From NCBI RefSeq assembly GCF_025822245.1, contig NZ_JACKTL010000026.1, positions 124,001 through 188,000 on the forward strand: a stretch of 64,000 bases of DNA, written 5' to 3'. The number at the start of each line of letters is the position of its first letter. The stretch's first letter is position 1. The position numbers were made by a program, and so were the translations under genes. This DNA is from Mycolicibacterium hodleri. GTDB lineage: Bacteria; Actinomycetota; Actinomycetes; Mycobacteriales; Mycobacteriaceae. The notes beneath the pieces are model-generated. The model saw nothing but the letters and a program-made list of their open reading frames with translations. It ran no database searches and had not been told where the DNA came from. Of the stretch, positions 57,554 to 64,000 are shown one piece after another.

Positions 57554-58393
57554 ATGGGCAAGAGCAAGGCCGCGAAGAAGTCGAAGAACCCGAAGATTCC
57601 CACTGCCGTCTACGAGGCCGAACTGTTCCGCCTCCAAACGGAATTCGTGAAGCTGCAGGAGTGGACCCGCCACACCGGGGCGCGCATCGCCGTCGTCTTC
57701 GAGGGGCGCGACGCGGCGGGCAAGGGCGGCACCATCAAACGCATCACCGAGTACCTGAGTCCTCGGGTCGCGAGGATCGCCGCCCTGCCTGCGCCCAACG
57801 ACACCGAACGTGGGCAGTGGTACTACCAGCGTTACGTTGCAGAGCTGCCCGCCAAGGGTGAGATCGTGCTGTTCGACCGCTCCTGGTACAACCGGGCCGG
57901 CGTCGAGAAGGTCATGGGTTTCTGTACGCCGGAACAGCATTCGCTGTTTCTGCGTCAGACGCCGGTCTTCGAGCAGATGCTTCTCGAGGACGGCATCCTC
58001 CTGCGCAAGTACTGGTTCTCCGTCTCCGACGACGAGCAACTGCGCCGGTTCACATCCCGGATGGACGATCCGCTCAGGCGGTGGAAGTTGAGCCCGATGG
58101 ACTTGGAGTCGGTGTACCGCTGGGAGGACTACTCGCGGGCGAAGGACGAGATGATGGCGCACACCGACGTCCCGCAGAGCCCCTGGTACGTGGTGGAGTC
58201 CGACGTCAAGAAGCACGCTCGGCTGAACATGATGAGCCATCTGCTCTCCACCGTCGACTACCACGAGGTGGACCTTCCGAGGGTGACGTTGCCGAAGCGG
58301 CCCATTGTCAGCACGTCCTACGAGCGACCGCCGCGTTCGGCGGCGACCTACGTCGACGACCACGTCGCGACCTTGATCGGGGACCGGGAGTAG
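57554..58393 (+). CDS. ppk2: Polyphosphate kinase 2
   Basis: 279 residues from ATG 57554. PPK2 uses polyphosphate to phosphorylate nucleotides (mainly GDP to GTP in mycobacteria). P-loop FEGRDAAGKGGTIKR, lid DRSWYNRAGVEKVMGF and the SPMDLESVYRWEDYSRAKD block mark a one-domain PPK2. Corresponds to Rv3232c. Confidence 0.95.
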   Translation: MGKSKAAKKSKNPKIPTAVYEAELFRLQTEFVKLQEWTRHTGARIAVVFEGRDAAGKGGTIKRITEYLSPRVARIAALPAPNDTERGQWYYQRYVAELPAKGEIVLFDRSWYNRAGVEKVMGFCTPEQHSLFLRQTPVFEQMLLEDGILLRKYWFSVSDDEQLRRFTSRMDDPLRRWKLSPMDLESVYRWEDYSRAKDEMMAHTDVPQSPWYVVESDVKKHARLNMMSHLLSTVDYHEVDLPRVTLPKRPIVSTSYERPPRSAATYVDDHVATLIGDRE

Positions 58394-58398
58394 ACCGC

Positions 58399-58404
58399 TA
58401 GTCT
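58399..58404 (+). promoter_or_regulatory. Candidate -10 box of a leaderless transcript (DUF6912-type gene)
   Basis: TAGTCT, 6 bases, then GTG 58411; no RBS. Confidence 0.5.
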
Positions 58405-58410
58405 GCCCTG

Positions 58411-58944
58411 GTGCGTGTCTACATTCCCGCGACCCTGGCGATGCTCCAGCGGCTCGTCGCCGATCAGTCCATGCACGCCTTGAGCGGGACGGCCTTCGCG
58501 GTCACCCCGACACTGCGCGAGTCCTATGCCGAGGGCGACGACGACGAGCTCGCCGAAGTCGCGTTGCGTGAGGCGGCGTTGGCGTCGCTGCGGCTGTTGG
58601 CCGCCGAGGAGGCTGACGACGGGCAGGAGCGGAGCGACCGGGGAAGTGACGACGGGCTCCCGTTGCGGCGCGCCGTGTTGGTCGCCGACGTCGAGGGGGC
58701 GACGATTCGTCCGGATCTCGACGACGCCGTGGTGCGGTTGGCGGGGCCGATCGGCGTGGGCGACGTCGTCGCCGCGTACCTCGACAACGCTGCGGCGGAG
58801 CCGGCCGTGCGGGCCGCGATCGCGGTGGTCGACCTGGCCGACTTCGGGGACGAGGACGCGGAGTTGACCGTCGGTGACGCCCAGGACCACGACCTCGCCT
58901 GGTACGCCACGCAGGAGCTGCCGTTTCTGCTCGAACTGCTCTGA
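58411..58944 (+). CDS. DUF6912-type conserved protein, Rv3231c type
   Basis: 177 residues from GTG 58411. Starts MRVYIPATLAMLQRLVAD, typical of the family, and contains a LRRAVLVADVEGA stretch and an acidic middle. Unknown function, conserved between ppk2 and the desA3 reductase in mycobacteria. Confidence 0.82.
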   Translation: MRVYIPATLAMLQRLVADQSMHALSGTAFAVTPTLRESYAEGDDDELAEVALREAALASLRLLAAEEADDGQERSDRGSDDGLPLRRAVLVADVEGATIRPDLDDAVVRLAGPIGVGDVVAAYLDNAAAEPAVRAAIAVVDLADFGDEDAELTVGDAQDHDLAWYATQELPFLLELL

Positions 58945-58967
58945 CGCCTGGCTGCCAGAGCGCAGGT

Positions 58968-58979
58968 TACGGTACCGTA
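58968..58979. promoter_or_regulatory. Palindrome upstream of the desA3 reductase
   Basis: TACGGTACCGTA, a perfect 12-bp palindrome flanked by GGT on the left and GGTT on the right, 59 bases before the ATG. It overlaps a possible -10 (TACCGT) and shares CGTAGGTT with the repeat before desA3. Confidence 0.5.
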
Positions 58980-59037
58980 GGTTGCTGGCCGTGAGCCGTT
59001 TCGCGGACATTCGGGCATAGGTGAAGCAGGAGCCGTC

Positions 59038-60174
59038 ATGGCCAAGAACGAGATCAAGGTCGCGGCCAACGTGGCCGACACGATTCGCCCAACTCTCAAG
59101 GGCGCCAGCAAGCATCCGGGTCTGCAGGCCCTGCGTTCGGTGGTCGGGCGCATCACCACGCCCCTTCTGCCCGACGACTACCTCAAGCTGGCCAACCCGC
59201 TGTGGTCGGCGCGCGAACTCCGCGGCCGCGTGGTCGAGGTGCGGCGCGAGACGGTCGACTCCGCGACGCTGGTGATCAAGCCGGGCTGGGGTTTTCACTT
59301 CGACTACCAGCCCGGTCAGTACGTCGGCATCGGGGTGCTGATGGACGGTCGGTGGCGTTGGCGGTCGTACTCCCTGACCTCGACCCCGGTCACCCGGGAT
59401 CGGACCATCACCATCACGGTCAAGGCGATGCCCGAGGGCTTTCTGTCCAGTCATCTGGTCGCCGGGGTCACTCCGGGGACCATCGTGCGGCTGGCGGCAC
59501 CGCAGGGCAACTTCGTCATGCCGGATCCGGCGCCGGCCTCGGTGTTGTTCTTGACCGCTGGGTCGGGCATCACGCCGGTGATGTCGATGCTGCGCACGCT
59601 CGCGCGGCGCGACCAGATCACCGACGTCGTCCACGTGCACTCCGCGCCGACGCGGTCCGACGTGATGTTCGCCGACGAACTGGATCGGCTGCACGACGCG
59701 CACGACGGGTACCGGCTGACGGTGCGACCGACGCGCACGGAGGGCCGACTCGACCTGTCCAAGCTGTCCGACGTGGTGCCCGACTGGCGCGAGCGCCAGA
59801 CGTGGGCGTGCGGTCCCGAGGGCATGCTTGACGACGCCCATCAGATCTGGTCGGCGGAGCGCATCGGGGACAGGCTGCACCTGGAGCGGTTCGCCGCCAC
59901 GCGCGCCGCGGCGCACGGCACCGGCGGCACCGTCACGTTCGAGCGCAGCGGCAAGACCGTCGACGTCGACGCCGCCACGTCGTTGATGGACGCCGGGGAG
60001 GACGCGGGCATCCGGATGCCGTTCGGATGCCGGATGGGCATCTGCCAGTCGTGCGTCGTCGGGCTGGTCCAGGGGCACGTGAGGGACCTGCGCACGGGTG
60101 TCGAACACGAACCCGGGAGCCGCGTGCAAACGTGTATTTCCGCAGCGTCCGGCGATTGCGTCCTGGACGTCTGA
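59038..60174 (+). CDS. Ferredoxin-NADP reductase-like protein, electron donor of DesA3 (Rv3230c type)
   Basis: 378 residues from ATG 59038 with RBS GCAGGAG. An N-terminal flavin domain (RWRSYSLTS binds FAD), an NAD(P)H domain ([20 protein letters not shown]) and a C-terminal plant-type 2Fe-2S domain (C-x4-C-x2-C in [10 protein letters not shown] plus a later Cys in VQTC). In M. tuberculosis this protein passes electrons from NADPH to the desaturase DesA3. It precedes desA3 by 68 bases. Confidence 0.93.
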   Translation: MAKNEIKVAANVADTIRPTLKGASKHPGLQALRSVVGRITTPLLPDDYLKLANPLWSARELRGRVVEVRRETVDSATLVIKPGWGFHFDYQPGQYVGIGVLMDGRWRWRSYSLTSTPVTRDRTITITVKAMPEGFLSSHLVAGVTPGTIVRLAAPQGNFVMPDPAPASVLFLTAGSGITPVMSMLRTLARRDQITDVVHVHSAPTRSDVMFADELDRLHDAHDGYRLTVRPTRTEGRLDLSKLSDVVPDWRERQTWACGPEGMLDDAHQIWSAERIGDRLHLERFAATRAAAHGTGGTVTFERSGKTVDVDAATSLMDAGEDAGIRMPFGCRMGICQSCVVGLVQGHVRDLRTGVEHEPGSRVQTCISAASGDCVLDV

Positions 60175-60187
60175 GCTTTACTGGCTA

Positions 60188-60211
60188 GTAACCTACGGGA
60201 TCGTAGGTTAC
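60188..60211. promoter_or_regulatory. 10-bp-arm inverted repeat upstream of desA3, candidate operator
   Basis: GTAACCTACG and CGTAGGTTAC with 4 bases between. A -10-like TACGCT (60209-60214) overlaps the right arm. The arms share the CGTAGGTT core with the palindrome at 58968, suggesting one regulator for both genes. Confidence 0.65.
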
Positions 60212-60242
60212 GCTAGCGTAGGCAGTAGACAGGAGGCTGACG

Positions 60243-61469
60243 ATGGCAATAACCGACGTACCGGCGTTCACGCATCTCACCGAAGCGGACATCGAAAATC
60301 TGGGCAACGAGCTGGACGCGATCCGGCTGGACGTCGAAGACTCCCGCGGTGAACGCGACTCCCGCTACATCCGTCGCACCATCGCCGCGCAGCGCGCCCT
60401 CGAGGTCGCCGGCCGGCTGATGCTGGCCGCGGGTTCGAAGCGCTCGGCGTGGTGGGCAGGCACCGTGACCCTCGGCGTGGCGAAGATCGTCGAGAACATG
60501 GAGATCGGCCACAACGTCATGCACGGCCAGTGGGACTGGATGAACGATCCCGAGATTCACTCCTCGACGTGGGAGTGGGACATGAGCGGGGCGTCCAAGC
60601 ACTGGCGGTTCACCCACAACTTCATGCACCACAAGTACACCAACATCCTCGGGATGGACGACGACGTCGGCTACGGCGTCATCCGCGTGACCCGCGACGC
60701 AAAGTGGACGCCGTTCAACCTGTACGGCAACCTGCTGTTCAACACGCTGCTGGCCATCGGGTTCGAGTGGGGCGTCGGGCTGCAGCACCTCGAGCTCGGA
60801 AAGATCTCCAAGGGGCGTGACGACCGCGCCGCCACGATGCAGCGCATTCGCGAGTTCGGCGTCAAGGCCGGTCACCAACTGCTCAAGGACTACGTCGCGT
60901 ACCCGGCGCTGACCTCCGTGTCGCCCGGAGCCACGTACAAGTCGACGCTGACGGCCAATGCGGTGGCCAACGTCATCCGCAACGTCTGGGCCAACGCCGT
61001 GATCTTCTGCGGTCACTTTCCCGACGGCGCAGAGAAGTTCACCAAGACCGACATGGTGGGCGAGAGCAGGGGCCAGTGGTACCTGCGACAGATGTTGGGC
61101 AGCGCCAACTTCGAGGCGGGTCCCGCGCTGCGGTTCATGAGCGGCAACCTGTGCCACCAGATCGAGCACCACCTGTTCCCGGATCTGCCGAGCAACCGGT
61201 ACGCCGAGATCGCCGTCCGCGTGAGGCAGATCTGCGACAAGTACGACCTGCCGTACACGACGGGCAATTTCGCGGTGCAATACGGAAAGACGTGGCGCAC
61301 CATCGCCAAGCTGTCGCTGCCGGACAAGTTCCTCCGCGACACCGCTGACGACGCCCCGGAGACCCGAAGCGAGCGGATGTTCGCCGAACTCGAGCCCGGC
61401 GAGCGTCGCGGACTCAAGTCGGCGATCGCCGCCGTGCGTGCCCGGCGCCGCGCCAAGGTGACGGCCTAG
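60243..61469 (+). CDS. desA3: Membrane fatty acyl-CoA desaturase
   Basis: 408 residues from ATG 60243 after GACAGGAGG. Introduces the delta-9 double bond into stearoyl-CoA to give oleate. The three His boxes are GHNVMH, HNFMHHK and HQIEHH, with hydrophobic segments between the second and third. Corresponds to Rv3229c; forms a pair with the upstream reductase and is followed by a strong hairpin. Confidence 0.95.
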   Translation: MAITDVPAFTHLTEADIENLGNELDAIRLDVEDSRGERDSRYIRRTIAAQRALEVAGRLMLAAGSKRSAWWAGTVTLGVAKIVENMEIGHNVMHGQWDWMNDPEIHSSTWEWDMSGASKHWRFTHNFMHHKYTNILGMDDDVGYGVIRVTRDAKWTPFNLYGNLLFNTLLAIGFEWGVGLQHLELGKISKGRDDRAATMQRIREFGVKAGHQLLKDYVAYPALTSVSPGATYKSTLTANAVANVIRNVWANAVIFCGHFPDGAEKFTKTDMVGESRGQWYLRQMLGSANFEAGPALRFMSGNLCHQIEHHLFPDLPSNRYAEIAVRVRQICDKYDLPYTTGNFAVQYGKTWRTIAKLSLPDKFLRDTADDAPETRSERMFAELEPGERRGLKSAIAAVRARRRAKVTA

Positions 61470-61482
61470 GCTTCGAACGGAC

Positions 61483-61521
61483 AACGGCGGGGAGATTGCG
61501 ATGAGCAATCTCCCCGCCGTT
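61483..61521. terminator. Strong bidirectional hairpin between desA3 and the aldo/keto reductase
   Basis: Arms AACGGCGGGGAGATTGC and GCAATCTCCCCGCCGTT, a perfect 17-bp stem with a 5-base loop, between two convergent stops (61469 and 61537). No U-tract. Confidence 0.85.
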
Positions 61522-61536
61522 TGGCGTTCTCGGTGA

Positions 61537-62385
61537 TCAGTCCGGGATGTAGTCGAACGTGTCCGGGTTGGGCCCGGTCCGGCCGTCCTCACCCTTGTCG
61601 AGCGCGGTCAACGCCTCGACGTCGTGGTCGCTCAGCTCGAAGTCGAACAACGCGAAGTTCTCTTCGATCCTCTTGGGCGTCACCGACTTCGGGAACACGA
61701 TGTCACCGCGCTGAATGTGCCAGCGCAGCACCACCTGCGCCGGCGACTTGCCCGACGCCTCGGCGATCTGCGTGACGACCGGGTCGTCGAGCACCTTGCC
61801 CTGGGCGATCGGGGACCAGGCCTCCACGGCGATGCCGTGTTCGATGCAGTACTGGCGCACCTCGTCGTTGACGAAGTAGGGATGCACTTCGATCTGGTTC
61901 ACCGAGGGCACGGTGTCGGTCTCGTTGGCCAGTCGCTCGAGATGCGCGACCTGGAAGTTCGACACCCCGATGCTGCGGGCCCGGCCGTCACGCCGGAACT
62001 CCTCCAACGTCTGCCACGTCGAGACGAAGTCGTTGTTGTAGCGCGTCGGCAGTGGCCAGTGGATGAGGAACAGGTCCACGTAGTCGAAACCAAGCTTGCT
62101 CAGCGTCTCGTCGAACGCCTTGCGCGCCGCGTCGGGTTCGTGAAATCCGTTGTTGAGCTTGCTGGTAACGAACACGTCCGCGCGGTCCAGCCCGGAATCG
62201 CGAACACCCTGGCCGACACCGGCCTCGTTCTGGTACATCTCGGCGGTGTCGATGTGCCGGTAGCCGATGTCGAGTGCCGTCTTGACCGCACCCGCGGTCT
62301 CGTCGGGATCGATCTGGTAGACGCCGAAACCGAGCTGCGGAATGTGTGCGCCGGTACTGAGTTCGATCGTTGGAACGTTCGTCAT
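61537..62385 (-). CDS. Aldo/keto reductase
   Basis: 282 residues from ATG 62385 with strong RBS AAAGGAGG. NADPH-dependent reduction of aldehydes or ketones. The AKR catalytic tetrad is visible: Asp and Tyr in HIDTAEMYQNE, Lys in TSKLNN and His in LIHWPLP; PKSVTPKRIEEN binds NADPH. Paralogue of the next upstream gene; substrate unknown, perhaps methylglyoxal-type aldehydes. Confidence 0.92.
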   Translation of the reverse strand: MTNVPTIELSTGAHIPQLGFGVYQIDPDETAGAVKTALDIGYRHIDTAEMYQNEAGVGQGVRDSGLDRADVFVTSKLNNGFHEPDAARKAFDETLSKLGFDYVDLFLIHWPLPTRYNNDFVSTWQTLEEFRRDGRARSIGVSNFQVAHLERLANETDTVPSVNQIEVHPYFVNDEVRQYCIEHGIAVEAWSPIAQGKVLDDPVVTQIAEASGKSPAQVVLRWHIQRGDIVFPKSVTPKRIEENFALFDFELSDHDVEALTALDKGEDGRTGPNPDTFDYIPD

Positions 62386-62469
62386 GTATGTGCCTCCTTT
62401 GGCAATTTGCCCTTGGGTGCGTGCCCGTTTCGGCCGGGCCGCAAACCGCCTCCGACGCCGTGCGGGACC

Positions 62470-63318
62470 TCACCGCGAGATGACGTCGAACGTGTCGGGA
62501 TTCGATCCAACCCGCCCGGCCGGGCCCCGGTCCAGGCCGTCGACCGCCGCCACGTCGGCGTCACTCAACTCGAAGTCGAACACCGAGAAGTTCTGGGCGA
62601 TGCGGTCCGGCGACACCGACTTCGGGAAGACGATGTCACCGCGCTGAATGTGCCAGCGCAGCACCACCTGAGCGGGCGACCTGTTCACCGCCTCGGCAAT
62701 CCGGGTGACGACCGGGTCGTCGAGCAGCGTGCCGCGCGCGAGTGGCGACCAGGCCTGGAACGCGATGCCGTGCCGAGTGCAGTAGTCCCGGACCGCGGCG
62801 TTGGTGAAGTAGGGGTGCGCCTCGACCTGGTTGACGGCGGGCACGGTGTCGGTCTCGGACGCGAGCCGCCGGAGGTGCGGAACGTGGAAGTTCGACACCC
62901 CGATGCTGCGCGCGCGACCGTCGGCCGCGAACTCCTCGAGGGTCCGCCAGGTGGAGACGAAGTCGCCGCCGTAGCGGGTAGGCAGGGGCCAATGGATCAA
63001 GTAGAGGTCGACGTAGTCCGAGCCGATCGCGGTCAGGGTGTCCTCGAATGCCCTTCGCGCCGCGTCGGGTTCGTGAAATCCGTTGTCGAGCTTGCTCGTG
63101 ACGAAGACGTCGGCACGGTCGACGCCCGCCTCGCGAATGCCGCGGCCGACGCCTTCCTCGTTGTGGTACATCGCCGCGGTGTCCAGGTGTCGGTAGCCGA
63201 CCGCCAGCGCCGTCCGGACCGCGGCGGCGGTCTCGTCGGGTGCGACCTTGTAGACGCCGAACCCGAGCTGGGGTATCTGCGCGCCGTCGTTGAGCGTGAT
63301 CTCGGGTACCGGAGTCAT
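62470..63318 (-). CDS. Aldo/keto reductase (tandem paralogue)
   Basis: 282 residues from ATG 63318. Tetrad as in the sister gene: HLDTAAMYHNE, TSKLDN, LIHWPLP, with PKSVSPDRIAQN. Same length and very similar sequence, so the two arose by tandem duplication. Follows the methyltransferase gene by 12 bases on this strand. Confidence 0.92.
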   Translation of the reverse strand: MTPVPEITLNDGAQIPQLGFGVYKVAPDETAAAVRTALAVGYRHLDTAAMYHNEEGVGRGIREAGVDRADVFVTSKLDNGFHEPDAARRAFEDTLTAIGSDYVDLYLIHWPLPTRYGGDFVSTWRTLEEFAADGRARSIGVSNFHVPHLRRLASETDTVPAVNQVEAHPYFTNAAVRDYCTRHGIAFQAWSPLARGTLLDDPVVTRIAEAVNRSPAQVVLRWHIQRGDIVFPKSVSPDRIAQNFSVFDFELSDADVAAVDGLDRGPAGRVGSNPDTFDVISR

Positions 63319-63330
63319 GACCGTTCCAGG

Positions 63331-63981
63331 CTAACGAGCACGGCGCTTGCGCGCGACGAGGAAGGCCTGCGGGGTGGCGTGCACGCCGTGGTCGTCCGGT
63401 TCGCGCACGGTCGTCGAGTAGACCGGTAGCCCGGCTGATTCGAGCTCGGCGGCGACGACGTCGGGGGTGCGCCGGACGAACTCCAGGTCGAGCGCCACCC
63501 CGAACGCCTCGGTCAACCGGCGGGGCCGGTCGCCGACCTGGAAGGCCACCAGCGCCACTCCGTCGTCGACGAGCACGCGGTGGAACTCCGAAAATGCTTG
63601 CGGCAGATACGCATCGGGCAGGTGAATGACCGAGTACCACGCACAGACCCCGCCGACCGTCCCATCGGGGAGGTCGAGTGACGTCATCGAGCCTACCTCG
63701 AACCGGATTCCCGGAGCCCGCGCACGGGCCTCGTCGATCATGTTGGGGGACAGGTCGATTCCCGTCGGGGTCACACCGAGCTCGGCCAGGATCCTGGTGG
63801 TCACGCCGGTGCCGCAACCGACGTCGGCGATCGCCGGGTTTCCGGTGGCGCGGACCAGCTCGGCGAACGCCCCCAGGAGGGCCCTCTCGACCGGCTTGTC
63901 GTCGAGGTGGTGTTCGAACATCGCCGCGAACTCGGCGGCGGCCGCGTCGTATCCGGCGCGGGTGCGGTCGAGGAAGTCCAT
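63331..63981 (-). CDS. Class I SAM-dependent methyltransferase
   Basis: 216 residues from ATG 63981. Motif I reads IADVGCGTGVTTRIL, followed by GIDLSPNMIDEAR (motif post I) and an HLPDAYLPQAFSEFHRVL stretch. Resembles the Methyltransf_11/25 group; substrate unknown. First gene of a likely three-gene unit with the two aldo/keto reductases. The last 19 bases of the window show the end of another gene on this strand (a stop just before this ATG). Confidence 0.85.
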   Translation of the reverse strand: MDFLDRTRAGYDAAAAEFAAMFEHHLDDKPVERALLGAFAELVRATGNPAIADVGCGTGVTTRILAELGVTPTGIDLSPNMIDEARARAPGIRFEVGSMTSLDLPDGTVGGVCAWYSVIHLPDAYLPQAFSEFHRVLVDDGVALVAFQVGDRPRRLTEAFGVALDLEFVRRTPDVVAAELESAGLPVYSTTVREPDDHGVHATPQAFLVARKRRAR

Positions 63982-64000
63982 CCCGCTAGTCGGCGGCCAT

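Overview
The window is high-GC actinobacterial DNA. Its gene order matches the secA1 to birA segment of mycobacterial chromosomes (Mycobacterium tuberculosis Rv3240c to Rv3279c, plus Rv3229c to Rv3235 on the other side of secA1). Core genes such as mtrA-mtrB-lpqB, whiB2, fbiA-fbiB, wbbL, sahH, fadE25 and desA3 are recognisable by sequence. The organism is most likely an environmental mycobacterium (Mycolicibacterium type); the species cannot be told from the sequence.

Bases 1-12,682 are an accessory block next to birA. It holds five paralogous exported alpha/beta-hydrolases (one truncated by the window edge, one with lost catalytic residues), a SASA-type acetylesterase, a DUF218 membrane protein, a polyprenyl-phosphate sugar transferase, a divergent Wzy/WaaL-like polymerase, a Wzz protein fused to a BY-kinase-like domain with an altered Walker A, and a kinase-less Wzz. 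It looks like a Wzx/Wzy-type exopolysaccharide locus in which the export genes and hydrolases are translationally coupled.

Bases 12,672-45,978 are mostly conserved core: birA, a PH-domain protein, gtrA-like, purK-purE, fadE25, lcp1, the rhamnose/linker genes rmlD-wbbL, the mannose genes manC, manB and manA, F420 synthesis (fbiA-fbiB), whiB2, the alkB-rubA-rubB-tetR alkane operon, sahH, tmk and mtrA-mtrB-lpqB. Inserted accessory genes are a methyltransferase after purE and a GH-A clan lipoprotein after fadE25.

Bases 46,098-50,715, between lpqB and comF, are the most interesting part. An esxF-like/esxE-like pair is followed by an 867-residue CpnT-like exported protein and a small candidate immunity gene, the same layout as esxF-esxE-cpnT-ift of M. 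tuberculosis. The C-terminal toxin is not the TNT domain. It carries the signature residues of the CD38/Aplysia ADP-ribosyl cyclase family. Downstream lie a frameshifted Imm61-like immunity gene and a second decayed ORF, a small immunity graveyard.

Bases 50,833-64,000 hold comF, hpf, secA1, an Rv3235-family gene, a tgs-type acyltransferase, ppk2, a DUF6912-type gene, the desA3 reductase/desaturase pair with candidate operators, two tandem aldo/keto reductases and a methyltransferase. At ten genes a TANNNT -10 box sits 6-8 bases before the start codon, which suggests leaderless transcripts. No rRNA, tRNA, CRISPR array or transposase was seen.
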